Shown: positions 34,198 to 43,337, numbered from the stretch's first letter. The stretch: DNA of 64,000 nucleotides from an uncultured Lachnospiraceae bacterium (GCA_910583605.1 CAJTXN010000013.1:1-64000), one strand, 5' to 3'. Made by a program: numbers and translations. The notes: generated by a model from the letters alone, not told the origin.

Positions 34198-35580
34198 TTA
34201 TTCATTGCCGGGAAATTTTGGGATTCCGTCAAATCCAACCTGTAATTCCGCATCCGTTGGAATATAATCAGACATTTCTCCGTCATTGAATTTCTGATAA
34301 GCCACCATATCAAAATATCCGGTGCCGGTTAAACCAAATAAGATGGTCTTTTCTTCCCCGGTTTCCTTGCATTTTAAAGCTTCATCAATTGCTACACGGA
34401 TGGCATGGCTGCTTTCCGGAGCCGGCAGGATACCTTCGATTCGTGCGAACTGCTGGGCTGCCTGGAATACCGATGTCTGTTCCACGGAAACCGCTTCCAT
34501 GTAACCATCTGCATATAACTGTGACAGGGTGGAGCTCATACCATGATAACGCAGTCCGCCGGCATGATTTGCGGAAGGAATAAAGCCGCTTCCCAGAGTA
34601 TACATTTTAGACAGAGGGCAGACCATTCCGGTATCACAGAAGTCGTAACGGAACTTACCTCTTGTAAAGCTTGGGCAGGAGGCCGGTTCTACGGCAATAA
34701 ATCGATAGTCTTTTTCTCCCCGCAGTTTTTCACCCATAAACGGAGAAATCAAACCACCCAGGTTGGAACCGCCGCCGGCACAGCCGATTATGATATCCGG
34801 AGTGACACCGTATTTATCCAGTGCGATTTTTGACTCCAGACCGATAACGCTCTGGTGTAATAATACCTGATTTAACACGCTTCCAAGTACATAACGGTAT
34901 CCTTCGTTTGAAGTGGCTGCTTCAACCGCTTCGGATATGGCGCAGCCAAGACTTCCGCTGGTTCCCGGATGTTCTGCCAGTATTTTTTTACCGATTTCCG
35001 TGCTCATGGAAGGGGAAGGAGTTACGGAAGCACCGTAGGTTCTCATGACTTCCCGACGGAACGGTTTTTGTTCATAAGATACTTTTACCATATAGACCTT
35101 ACAGTCCAGTTCCAGATATGCGCATGCCATAGAAAGTGCAGTACCCCACTGTCCGGCTCCGGTTTCCGTGGTAACGCCCTTCAGACCCTGTTTCTTGGCA
35201 TAATAGGCCTGGGCAATGGCAGAATTCAGTTTATGGCTTCCGCTGGTATTATTTCCTTCAAATTTATAATAGATTTTAGCCGGTGTATCCAGCGCTTTTT
35301 CTAGACAATAAGCTCTGACAAGAGGCGCCGGACGATACATTTTGTAGAAATTCCGTATTTCCTCCGGAATATCAATATATGCCGTATCATTGTCTAATTC
35401 CTGCTTAATCAGTTCATCACAGAATACCGGTCTTAAATCTTCATAACCCATTGGCTGTAAAGTTGCAGGATTTAATAACGGCGCCGGTTTGTTGGTCATA
35501 TCAGCACGGACATTGTACCATTGTTGCGGCATTTCGCTTTCTTCAAGATAGATTTTGTAAGGAATTGTTTTTTCACTCAT
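34198..35580 (-). CDS. trpB2: TrpB-like (TrpB2) pyridoxal-phosphate enzyme
   Basis: This 460-residue protein is longer than TrpB1 (about 400). It has the TrpB2 N-terminal extension (RPAPLVRAYCLEKAL), the PLP lysine in GNNTSGSHKLNSA, the GAGQWGTAL motif and the phosphate-binding CAGGGSNLGG loop. TrpB2 enzymes convert indole plus serine to tryptophan without a TrpA partner, or salvage indole; no trpA is adjacent. An AAAGGAG site precedes the ATG. A T-box leader with a Trp-type specifier lies upstream, so expression should rise when tRNA-Trp is uncharged. Confidence 0.93.
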   Translation of the reverse strand: MSEKTIPYKIYLEESEMPQQWYNVRADMTNKPAPLLNPATLQPMGYEDLRPVFCDELIKQELDNDTAYIDIPEEIRNFYKMYRPAPLVRAYCLEKALDTPAKIYYKFEGNNTSGSHKLNSAIAQAYYAKKQGLKGVTTETGAGQWGTALSMACAYLELDCKVYMVKVSYEQKPFRREVMRTYGASVTPSPSMSTEIGKKILAEHPGTSGSLGCAISEAVEAATSNEGYRYVLGSVLNQVLLHQSVIGLESKIALDKYGVTPDIIIGCAGGGSNLGGLISPFMGEKLRGEKDYRFIAVEPASCPSFTRGKFRYDFCDTGMVCPLSKMYTLGSGFIPSANHAGGLRYHGMSSTLSQLYADGYMEAVSVEQTSVFQAAQQFARIEGILPAPESSHAIRVAIDEALKCKETGEEKTILFGLTGTGYFDMVAYQKFNDGEMSDYIPTDAELQVGFDGIPKFPGNE

Positions 35581-35621
35581 GATTTTGCTCTCCTTTATAT
35601 AATATATGATATGTTCGGGAA

Positions 35622-35910
35622 AAGAAAAACACTCTTATCCCGACAACTGCCGGGACAAGAGTGTGATATATCACTCCTGCGGTGCCACCCCGCTTAACGT
35701 GCTAACGTTCGCTCACTGCATACAACCATATGCTAATACGGATTACGGTGTATTAAGCCGTCGCATCTACGGACAGATATCCGTTCGAATTGCCCTCAGG
35801 AGCCCATTCTTCCAAGCATATCCAACTGCATTCTCACCAACAGCAGCTCTCTTTGTGGAATCTGACAGGGAATACTTCCTCTCCGTCAACGGTTTTAAAA
35901 TATAACTATA
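35622..35910 (-). promoter_or_regulatory. T-box riboswitch (Trp specifier) controlling trpB2
   Basis: Read on the minus strand, the leader contains the T-box core GGTGGCACCGCA (35678-35689) and then a terminator: a 16-bp-class stem at 35630-35663 followed by five U. In the 5' stem I region the sequence GAAUGCAGUUGGAUAUGC places UGG (35822-35824) where a specifier codon would sit, matching tRNA-Trp and the downstream trpB2. Uncharged tRNA-Trp would stabilise the antiterminator. Stem boundaries were judged by eye. Confidence 0.85.
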
Positions 35911-35916
35911 GTTAAA

Positions 35917-35945
35917 ATTATATTGGAATTCAGAGAAAATGTCAA
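35917..35945 (-). promoter_or_regulatory. Consensus promoter of the trpB2 T-box leader
   Basis: On the minus strand: a perfect TTGACA (35940-35945), a 17-bp spacer and a perfect TATAAT (35917-35922). Transcription should start near 35908. Confidence 0.8.
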
Positions 35946-36040
35946 TTCTTTTTTATTGACTTTTATTTAAAATCCAGAACCTGCAATAAACAGGATGCGG
36001 AACACAGAAAAGCCGGGCTGTTCCGAGTCCGGCTTTTTAT

Positions 36041-36529
36041 CTATTTTTTCTTCAGCAGCCGTATTACGCCGCATCCAATCTTATCTCCGGAATTACCGGA
36101 TGGCTGGCTTGTAAAGTCATCGGCCTTACCGTGAATGACTATGGACCGGTCAATAATTTCTTCAACGGAAAATTGTTTTGTATAGCATACACTGAAACCA
36201 TAGCCCTGATTTCCCAGTATGGGAATTAAATCACCGGCATGAAAAGGATGAGGCATATTCGCAGGATTATAGTGATTTCCTGTTTTATCAAACGGCGGCA
36301 TACAGTTACCAAATTCATGTATATGCATGGCATAGAAATTAAAAGAATTTTTTTCGGAACTGTTCGGCAGTCCGAACAGTTCTGCAGCGACTAATGTACC
36401 ACCGAAAGGTGTGGAGAAAAATTTAACACAGCCGTTTAAGTTGGGAACGGAATCACTTCCGGTTATCCATGCGGCAGCATCGGGCTCGTTTGCAAATAAA
36501 AGATCGGAAAAGGTTGCTTCTGGTGTCAT
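36041..36529 (-). CDS. Cu/Zn superoxide dismutase-like protein
   Basis: This 162-residue protein keeps every expected metal ligand by motif. The copper His pair is in MHIHEFGNC, the bridging His in GNHYNP, the zinc His in MPHPFHAGDL with its Asp, and the last copper His in VIHGKADDF. The terminal GNSGDKIGCGVI strand is also conserved. No signal peptide is visible, so it is predicted to be cytoplasmic, unlike most bacterial SodC. It stands alone. Family knowledge predicts superoxide dismutation, but cytosolic anaerobe members have not been widely characterised. Confidence 0.88.
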   Translation of the reverse strand: MTPEATFSDLLFANEPDAAAWITGSDSVPNLNGCVKFFSTPFGGTLVAAELFGLPNSSEKNSFNFYAMHIHEFGNCMPPFDKTGNHYNPANMPHPFHAGDLIPILGNQGYGFSVCYTKQFSVEEIIDRSIVIHGKADDFTSQPSGNSGDKIGCGVIRLLKKK

Positions 36530-36745
36530 TTGGGAACCTCCAATGGATTAATTTAATCAGGCGAATTAAGAGTTTTTATTATTGTATGCACATTGGAAAA
36601 AATTGCATACACTGCGGAAATTCAATGGCGGCAGTATCCTAAGAAAATCTTAATAATTTCTAATGATAATTTTCATATAAGATTTTAATTAAATGGTTAT
36701 AATATTTCCTGATTTGGATTATTGAAACAGAAAGGCTGATGTGAA

Positions 36746-37495
36746 ATGTATGAAAAAAAACTGACAGGAAAAAATCGAATCAGGAGAATTAAAAGAAAAC
36801 GGCAGATGCGGGCAGTCATTGGCGGCGGAATCTGTCTGATTCTTTGTATCATGGCAATTGGTTTAATGATAAATAAAATAGGGCATAAACAGGAAACAAA
36901 TATTGCAGACATTTCGGAAACGGGAAAAGCGAATGTTATTACAACAGAAGAAACGGAACCTGAAGTCATTGATATCAGCAATGAAGTGGTCAAGGGAAAA
37001 ATCCCGTTATTTCTGCAGTCCGATAAACGGTGGAAAAATAAAATATATGGGGATGACAAAATGGAGATTAACGGCTGCGGTCCTACCTGCCTGTCGATGG
37101 TGGTATGCGGATTAAGCGGAACGTCAAAATATGACCCTTATACGGTTGCCCAGCTGGCGGAAGCCAACGGTTACCATGTTTCCGGCTCCGGTTCTAAATG
37201 GACATTGATGTCGGAAGGCGCCGGTTTACTGGGACTGACATCTCATGAAGTGATTTTTGACAAAGAACATATTAAGAGGGAACTGGAAGCGGGGAATCCG
37301 ATCATATGTGTTGTGGGCCCGGGAGATTTTACGACACAGGGACATTTTATTATACTGTGGAGCATAGATGATGATTATAATGTCAGAATTAAAGACCCGA
37401 ACAGCAAAGAAAGAAGCAAAAAGCTGTGGGAGCTGGATAAAGTTATGCCGCAGATTCGGAATCTGTGGTCATACAGTTATGAGACAGAGACTTAA
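36746..37495 (+). CDS. Membrane-anchored C39-like cysteine peptidase
   Basis: This 249-residue protein has a basic N-terminus and a transmembrane helix at about 24-45, followed by an acidic linker. A Peptidase_C39_2 domain then shows the nucleophile in EINGCGPTCLSM, the catalytic His in QGHFIILWS and an Asp in KDPNSKER. The domain is placed outside the cell by the anchor. Family members cleave leader peptides or peptidoglycan cross-bridges; no bacteriocin precursor or ABC exporter is adjacent, so the substrate is unknown. Confidence 0.88.
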   Translation: MYEKKLTGKNRIRRIKRKRQMRAVIGGGICLILCIMAIGLMINKIGHKQETNIADISETGKANVITTEETEPEVIDISNEVVKGKIPLFLQSDKRWKNKIYGDDKMEINGCGPTCLSMVVCGLSGTSKYDPYTVAQLAEANGYHVSGSGSKWTLMSEGAGLLGLTSHEVIFDKEHIKRELEAGNPIICVVGPGDFTTQGHFIILWSIDDDYNVRIKDPNSKERSKKLWELDKVMPQIRNLWSYSYETET

Positions 37496-37552
37496 GTATA
37501 TCCGCTTTTTGCTAAGAACACTTTTTCTGTTTTTCATAAACCGGAAACGGCA

Positions 37553-38245
37553 CTATTCCATAATCATTCCGATTAACGTTTCAATGTGAATTTTCATGGT
37601 ACCCAGGCAGGGAACAGGACTTACACTGTCATTTAATAAAAGAGGCAGTTCCGTACAACCCAATATAACTGCTTCGATTTCACTTTCATTTTTCATATGT
37701 TCTATGATATTTTGAAAATGTTTCAAAGTTTCTTCTTTTACGATACCATGTTCCAATTCCGTAGATATCTTATCATTTATAAATTTCATTTCTTCCATTT
37801 GAGGAGTAATAATTTCAATATTGCTGTCATGGAAAGGCGCTTTATAAATTTCACCTGTCATTGTGAAAATAGTACCGAGTAGTCCTAATTTGTGTTTGCC
37901 TGAACGGATTGCTTCATCCCTTGTTGCATCAATGATACTTACTAACGGAATCTCTGATTGCTCCTGCAGTCTTTCAAAGACAATATGCGGTGTATTCGCA
38001 GTCAATGCCGCAAAATCGGCTCCGCTGTTAATAAGATTATTAATCGCATTCATAAGATATTTTGTTAATTCATCATATTTTTGTTCACTGCAGAGTCGCA
38101 GAACATCAAAGACATTTACGCTTTCAATCGTAAGGTTTGGAAATATATCTTTTTCTGTTCTGTTTTGTACACCATAAACAATATCGTGATAGTAAGGTAT
38201 TGTTGATTCCGGTCCCATACCTCCCACCAAACCTAATTTTTTCAT
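37553..38245 (-). CDS. Aspartate/glutamate racemase family protein
   Basis: This 230-residue protein starts LGLVGGMGPESTIPYYHDI, the hallmark of the Asp/Glu racemase (RacX/YgeA) family. The two catalytic positions differ: the C-terminal Cys is present (LGCTELPLLL), whereas the N-terminal site reads LTANTPH, with Thr where Asp racemases have Cys. That pattern is seen in the broad-specificity YgeA-like group. It would interconvert L- and D-amino acids, or act on a related substrate. It is convergent with the C39 peptidase gene. Confidence 0.88.
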   Translation of the reverse strand: MKKLGLVGGMGPESTIPYYHDIVYGVQNRTEKDIFPNLTIESVNVFDVLRLCSEQKYDELTKYLMNAINNLINSGADFAALTANTPHIVFERLQEQSEIPLVSIIDATRDEAIRSGKHKLGLLGTIFTMTGEIYKAPFHDSNIEIITPQMEEMKFINDKISTELEHGIVKEETLKHFQNIIEHMKNESEIEAVILGCTELPLLLNDSVSPVPCLGTMKIHIETLIGMIME

Positions 38246-38372
38246 TTCAGCACCTCAAATCTCAATATAAAATCGCTTAATAATAGTATTCTAACATAGG
38301 AACTCGTATAATACCATTTAATATTTAAAAATTTATATTGTATGTGCAGCAGAAAATGATAAAAGGCATGTC

Positions 38373-38401
38373 TTGCCATTTTCTTCAAAATTTTCTATAA
38401 T
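38373..38401 (+). promoter_or_regulatory. Promoter-like sequence for the methyltransferase
   Basis: TTGCCA (38373-38378), a 17-bp spacer and TATAAT (38396-38401), 50 bp before the ATG. Confidence 0.6.
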
Positions 38402-38451
38402 AGCCGTATAAATCATGTCTGCACAGGCAGAAGGAGCGAAGGGCAGAGCAA

Positions 38452-39222
38452 ATGGATGAACTGATAAAGTATTATAATAAATTTAATGAAGAAAAACGTC
38501 TGAACAGCAGACATGGCAGGGTGGAATATATTACTTCCATGAAATATATCCATGAATATCTGGAAACCATGGAGAGGCCGAAAATTCTGGATATCGGGGC
38601 TGGAACCGGCAGGTATTCCGTTGCACTGGCAGAGGAAGGCTATGATGTAACGGCAGTGGAATATGTAAAATATAATCTTGGAATATTAAAATCCAAGGGA
38701 AGCAGTGTTAAGGCATATCAGGGAACGGCGCTGAATTTGTCACGGTTTAAGGATAATTCTTTTGATTTAACCCTTTTATTCGGACCGATGTATCATCTTT
38801 ATACCTTTGAAGACAAATTAAAAGCATTGAATGAGGCAAAACGGGTAACAAAATCCGGCGGAATTCTTCTGGTGGCATACTGCATGAATGAATATGCGGT
38901 TATTATTCATGGATTCCGGGATAAAAATATAAAGGAAAGTATTAAAAAGCAAAAACTAACGGAAGATTTCCACTGTGTATCAGAAGCAGAGGACTTGTAT
39001 GATTATGTCAGAATTGAAGATATCAATCAATTAAATGAGACAGCAGAGGTGAAGCGGTTAAAAATAATATCAGCTGACGGAGCGGCAAACTATATAAGAC
39101 AGACATTAAATCAGCTGGATGAGGAGGAGTTTGAATTATTTATAAAATATCATTTATCGGTCTGTGAACGTCGGGAGCTGATGGGGGCAGGGGCGCATAC
39201 GGTGGATATTCTCCGGATATAA
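38452..39222 (+). CDS. Class I SAM-dependent methyltransferase
   Basis: This 256-residue protein has a Methyltransf_25/11 fold. Motif I is KILDIGAGTGRYSVALAEEGYDVTAVEY, motif II includes SFDLTLLFGPMYHL, and motif III is AKRVTKSGGILLVAY. The C-terminal 100 residues are a helical cap that probably sets substrate choice. The substrate is not predictable. It is the last gene of ordinary base composition before the AT-rich island. Confidence 0.9.
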   Translation: MDELIKYYNKFNEEKRLNSRHGRVEYITSMKYIHEYLETMERPKILDIGAGTGRYSVALAEEGYDVTAVEYVKYNLGILKSKGSSVKAYQGTALNLSRFKDNSFDLTLLFGPMYHLYTFEDKLKALNEAKRVTKSGGILLVAYCMNEYAVIIHGFRDKNIKESIKKQKLTEDFHCVSEAEDLYDYVRIEDINQLNETAEVKRLKIISADGAANYIRQTLNQLDEEEFELFIKYHLSVCERRELMGAGAHTVDILRI

Positions 39223-39447
39223 GGTTGAAAGAAATATGTTTTAATATTTAATGGAAGTTTTAATTGATATCTGTTTTGATTTAGGCAATAATTTTTTCAG
39301 TATGTTAATGTGTTTGTTCATACATTAATTTACAACGACTTCTGGATTTTTTCGAGTCTGGCAGTTATTTTTTAGAAAAGGAGCTACGTACTAATTACTT
39401 GTGTGATAGCCAAATGCATGGGCATAAAAATAGAAGTTGTTTTATTG

Positions 39448-39476
39448 TTGACAAATTTTGTAAAAAAATATATAAT
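39448..39476 (+). promoter_or_regulatory. Near-perfect promoter of the AT-rich island
   Basis: TTGACA (39448-39453), a 17-bp spacer and TATAAT (39471-39476) match the sigma-A consensus exactly. The leader up to the first gene contains a 12-codon open frame (39547-39585) whose stop overlaps the ribosome binding site of that gene. The remainder of the 39223-39598 gap holds no gene I can support. Confidence 0.8.
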
Positions 39477-39598
39477 ACCGCTTAACAGTTATCTTAAAGT
39501 ACATACTTTGAAGGAAATATTTTTTTTAGTTATTTTAAGGTAGAATATGGTGCGGAATTTGTTTTATTATGGTAATTATAATTGAGGAGGAGAATATT

Positions 39599-40069
39599 TT
39601 GAAAATAAGAAAAATTAATGAAATAAGAGGGTATTCTGCTAATTTAAACATTCTTGAAAAGATTATTATATGGACGATTATAGTTTTTTTAACTTTATTT
39701 TTTCAAACTTTTATTATAGGCAGTGGCAATGGAATTGATAAGTTGAATTTTTGGACATCAGATAATGTAAAGTTTTTAATGTTTTGTACTAATATTATTT
39801 TTTATATAATTATTTCTCTAGTAGATATTTTGATTTTTTATTTGATAAATGGAATAAATACAAGTAGAAAAATGTTGATGTTTCAAATATTTGTTATTTA
39901 TGTACATTTAGCGATTATGGAATTTGGATCCAGAACAATATGGTATTCCTTTGGTATATGTAATAGTATGATTGATTATGTCATGTTTGTATTTATGTTG
40001 TTTAATTTAATATTTGCAACATATATGTGTGTAAATATTTATAGAAAATGTAAAATATGTAAGAGTTAA
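39599..40069 (+). CDS. Small four-helix membrane protein of the AT-rich island
   Basis: TTG 39599 is chosen because GAGGAGG lies just upstream, inside the longer frame that begins at 39569. The 156-residue product has hydrophobic helices at about 24-46, 55-80, 90-112 and 120-145. A basic N-terminus and a C-terminal KCKICKS with two cysteines complete it. I recognise no family. The sequence is strongly AT-biased, unlike flanking genes. It starts the putative four-gene operon and is followed after 13 bp by the adenylating enzyme. Confidence 0.7.
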   Translation: MKIRKINEIRGYSANLNILEKIIIWTIIVFLTLFFQTFIIGSGNGIDKLNFWTSDNVKFLMFCTNIIFYIIISLVDILIFYLINGINTSRKMLMFQIFVIYVHLAIMEFGSRTIWYSFGICNSMIDYVMFVFMLFNLIFATYMCVNIYRKCKICKS

Positions 40070-40082
40070 ATGAGGTTATAAG

Positions 40083-41306
40083 ATGGGAGTATTATTGAAA
40101 TATAAAAAGCAAGTCGAATTTGCGTATAAAAATATACCATTATATATTAGTCTTTCTCAAAAACAAAGAATTGATATTGATGAATTAATTAAAAATGATG
40201 ATTGGGAGGCTATACCACTAATAGATAAGGACTTATATGTTGAAAGTAAAATTCCTTATATCCCATTTAACAGAGTAATGGATTTAGACAATGAAAAGTT
40301 AATTCATGATAGGACATCTGGCTCAACAGGGAAATATTTAGATATATATTGGGATAAAGCAGACTATAATTATTCCATGTTACCATTATGGTTCTATCGC
40401 TATAAGTATTATGGAATTATGCCAAATGATAAGTTGTGTTATTTTTATACAGCAAGAGATGTAGGCGAAATTGAAAATAAATATTATGAAAGTAAAACAG
40501 AATGTGGATTTAGTAAGTATAATTTAAATGATGACTGGTTATTTCAGATATATAATAAAATGCAGAGCTTTCAGCCTAAATGGTTAATACTTCAACCAAG
40601 TGTTGCAGCAATTTTTATGGATTTTTTAAATAAAAATCAATTAGAAAAAATTGAATCAATTCAGTATGTCGAATTGACAGGTGAGGTATTGACTAAATCT
40701 ATAAAAGAACGGGTAAAAAATACATTTGAGTGTAATGTTGCTAATCAATATGGTGCAAATGAGGTTAATTCTATTGCGTACGAATGTCCGTATGGTAATT
40801 TGCATATTATGAACACAAATGTATATGTTGAAAGTATAAGAGACTGCTATTCAGGGTTGGATTGTTTATATATCACTAGTTTGAGAAATAGTGTTATGCC
40901 TTTGATACGATATAAAATTGGTGATTTTGGGAAAATTGTACGAAATTCAAAATGTGAATGTGGCAATAAAAACCATATATTACTTTTAGACAATGCTCGA
41001 ACAAGTGATACAATTAATACAGACGATGGAAGTGTAGTGAGTGCGAGTATTTTTGTAAGTATTTTTGATAAGATAAATTTAATTTTGGATTTAGTAGTAA
41101 AACAATTTATAGTAAAACAGATTGAAATCAATAGATTTATTGTATATTTAGTTTTAGATGATATTACTTTTATTGATATAATAAAAGATATGTTTGAGAA
41201 ATACATACAAAACACTGTTCTTAGAAATGCATTGTTTGAATTCGAAATAAAAGAGAGATTAATGCCGGATGAATTTTGTGGGAAATTATCGTATTTTGTT
41301 AAGTAG
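40083..41306 (+). CDS. PaaK/CapK-like adenylate-forming enzyme
   Basis: This 407-residue member of the phenylacetate-CoA ligase/CapK group has the nucleotide loop DRTSGSTGKYL (the equivalent of SSGTTGKP), ELTGEVLTKSIKERV and the adenine-pocket motif QYGANEVNSIAYECP. A Cys pair (CECGNK) lies near residue 298, and the segment MPLIRYKIGDFG is the usual hinge-proximal motif. Such enzymes activate carboxylates as acyl-adenylates, often for CoA, carrier or polymer attachment. No carrier protein is visible here, so the acceptor is unknown. Its AT-rich composition matches the rest of the island. Confidence 0.85.
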   Translation: MGVLLKYKKQVEFAYKNIPLYISLSQKQRIDIDELIKNDDWEAIPLIDKDLYVESKIPYIPFNRVMDLDNEKLIHDRTSGSTGKYLDIYWDKADYNYSMLPLWFYRYKYYGIMPNDKLCYFYTARDVGEIENKYYESKTECGFSKYNLNDDWLFQIYNKMQSFQPKWLILQPSVAAIFMDFLNKNQLEKIESIQYVELTGEVLTKSIKERVKNTFECNVANQYGANEVNSIAYECPYGNLHIMNTNVYVESIRDCYSGLDCLYITSLRNSVMPLIRYKIGDFGKIVRNSKCECGNKNHILLLDNARTSDTINTDDGSVVSASIFVSIFDKINLILDLVVKQFIVKQIEINRFIVYLVLDDITFIDIIKDMFEKYIQNTVLRNALFEFEIKERLMPDEFCGKLSYFVK

Positions 41307-41356
41307 TTTATTATTTTATATATTAAGAACAACAAGAAGAGAAAGAGGATAAGGAA

Positions 41357-42364
41357 ATGAGAATAAAAAAAATCATGTGTGCCATATGTATTGTCATTTT
41401 AACACAATACAGCATTGATAGTGTTTCAACTTTTGCAAGTGAAAGTTTAGAAAATGAATCTAAGAAATCAGTGTTTTTTGAAGATGGAGATATGAATGAA
41501 AAGGTTGCTGAATTTATTGAGGAGAATTATAAAGACGGGGGAGAAGTAATTGATAATTTTGAAGAATCGGAATTATATCATTGTCTACAAAACGGAGAGA
41601 GTAATGAGTTAGAAGAACTTGATGTAGAATCGATTTCTGAAATAAAAGAGATAGTATGTTACATTGAAGTAAAAGCTAACGTATGTGAAAAAGATAGATA
41701 TAATATTTATAATGAAGAAGATTTTAAAGAATATATTGAAGAAAATGATATTGATATTCAAGAAGATAATTTGAATATTGAGAATTGTTCATGGACAGGT
41801 GGTAAGAAGTATTACAAAGATTCATCAGATGGATATATGAAATTGATTTTTTCATCTGTTCGAAATAGTGATTATAATCAATATTCCATGTTTCTCAATT
41901 TTACATGGTTAAAACAACCACGAAATACCAATTTTGACAATTATTTATGCTTTGGACATGATAGTAATATGACGGTTGATAATGATTCAATTCGTTTTCA
42001 TTTTTATCATTATAAGAAGGTTTTATCAGGAACAACATCTAGTACTACAATTGATTACGATATCAATGATACTAAAAATGTTAGTGTTACACCAAATGGA
42101 ATAAAAGTGAAATTTGATATTGGATCCAGTGCCGGAATTTATGAGTTGGATGAGAGGAGACAAGGCTTTTTAACATTTAAGGCAAGTTTTGTTAGTAATG
42201 CTGTTCAAAGTTCTCAATTATATTTTTCCTATTATCAACCATACTTTTCAATAAGTGCAATTTGGTCATCTGTAATTTCTGTAAGTAGTGGTGGCAAAAT
42301 AACGATTGCAGCTTTAACAACTGGTGCGGAATATGCATTTTCTAATGAATTTAGGCGGAAATAG
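41357..42364 (+). CDS. Exported protein of unknown function
   Basis: This 335-residue protein has a clear signal peptide (MRIKKIMCAICIVILTQYS, predicted cleavage after about residue 27-30 near TFASE). An acidic, helical region follows (about 30-130), then a beta-rich C-terminal domain (about 140-330) with many Ser, Asn, Tyr and Phe. There is no lipobox, cell-wall anchor or recognised domain. An AGAGGATAAGG site precedes the ATG. The gene lies 5 bp before the anchored protease, which could process it. Its function is unknown. Confidence 0.75.
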   Translation: MRIKKIMCAICIVILTQYSIDSVSTFASESLENESKKSVFFEDGDMNEKVAEFIEENYKDGGEVIDNFEESELYHCLQNGESNELEELDVESISEIKEIVCYIEVKANVCEKDRYNIYNEEDFKEYIEENDIDIQEDNLNIENCSWTGGKKYYKDSSDGYMKLIFSSVRNSDYNQYSMFLNFTWLKQPRNTNFDNYLCFGHDSNMTVDNDSIRFHFYHYKKVLSGTTSSTTIDYDINDTKNVSVTPNGIKVKFDIGSSAGIYELDERRQGFLTFKASFVSNAVQSSQLYFSYYQPYFSISAIWSSVISVSSGGKITIAALTTGAEYAFSNEFRRK

Positions 42365-42369
42365 ATATT

Positions 42370-43116
42370 ATGAGAAAAAAAGGGTTGATAATTTTCTTAA
42401 TAATAATAAATTTGTTTTTTATAATGTATATATATTTTTTTGAGGAGAGATATATCATTAAATTTGAAACAACTGATAAAAATCAATCAGCAATAGAATA
42501 TAACAATTGGAATTCAATAGTTTTGGATTTAAAAAAATCTGTAGTATCAATAGAATGTAGCAAGAAAACTTTGTCGGATAATGAAACGATAGAAATTAAA
42601 TCTATTGGAACAGGTGTGGCAATTTATTCAATTGGAGATAAAATATATATTGTAACAAATTATCATGTAATAAAAGGAATGGATGATATATACATATATG
42701 ATAATAATGAACAGCTTGTGAAAGTAAAAAAAATCATTGAAAATAAAAAAGATGATATTGCAATTCTTGAGATTTCTAAAAAACAAAACATGAATTTGAA
42801 AATAGGATTATTAGGGAATTCAGACGAGGTTTTGTTAGGAGAAAATGTTGGAGTTTTGGGGAATTTATTAGGAAATGGTTTGGCATTGAGTGTTGGAGTA
42901 ATAAGTGGTTGGAGTGACGCAAATTTTGAAAAAGGATATTTTATTCAAACAGATGCTGCCATTTATGAAGGTTGCAGCGGAGGAGCATTATTTAATTCTG
43001 CAGGCGAAGTTATAGGAATAGTGAAAGGTAAAATATCAGATGCAGATAATGTTAGTATGGGAATTGTGATACCTATTAATGATATAATATCATTTGTAAT
43101 ACAGAGTTTGGATTAG
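42370..43116 (+). CDS. Membrane-anchored trypsin-like serine protease
   Basis: This 248-residue protein has a single N-terminal helix (about 5-24) and a trypsin-like domain with the full triad by motif: His99 in TNYHVIKG, Asp129 in KKDDIAILEI and Ser203 in EGCSGGALF. It resembles HtrA/S1C proteases but has no PDZ domain, and the oxyanion loop is typical. The anchor places the domain outside the membrane, beside the exported neighbour encoded 5 bp upstream. It is the last gene of the island; its native substrate is inferred, not shown. Confidence 0.88.
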   Translation: MRKKGLIIFLIIINLFFIMYIYFFEERYIIKFETTDKNQSAIEYNNWNSIVLDLKKSVVSIECSKKTLSDNETIEIKSIGTGVAIYSIGDKIYIVTNYHVIKGMDDIYIYDNNEQLVKVKKIIENKKDDIAILEISKKQNMNLKIGLLGNSDEVLLGENVGVLGNLLGNGLALSVGVISGWSDANFEKGYFIQTDAAIYEGCSGGALFNSAGEVIGIVKGKISDADNVSMGIVIPINDIISFVIQSLD

Positions 43117-43194
43117 CTGTAATAGTATATCATGAGTTCATTGGCAATACTGTCTCAATAGATAAATTGAAAATCTTAGTATTTTATACAGATG

Positions 43195-43269
43195 AAATAA
43201 AAACAACGCTTTATCATTGCTAGTTTCATTAAGACTATGCTATAATATGATACAGTGTTGTTTTTATTT
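43195..43269. repeat. 75-bp inverted repeat at the island's right edge
   Basis: A 13-bp perfect arm, AAATAAAAACAAC (43195-43207), is complemented at 43257-43269, with inner TATCAT/ATGATA pairing. A TATAAT near 43240 lies within the loop. It could act as a terminator for the island, as part of the TIR gene promoter, or as a small palindromic element. Confidence 0.5.
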
Positions 43270-43337
43270 ATGTGGGGTTGTCATCATAATATTCTAAGGA
43301 TAAAACAAAATTTTTAATATAATACAAGGAGAAGTTA

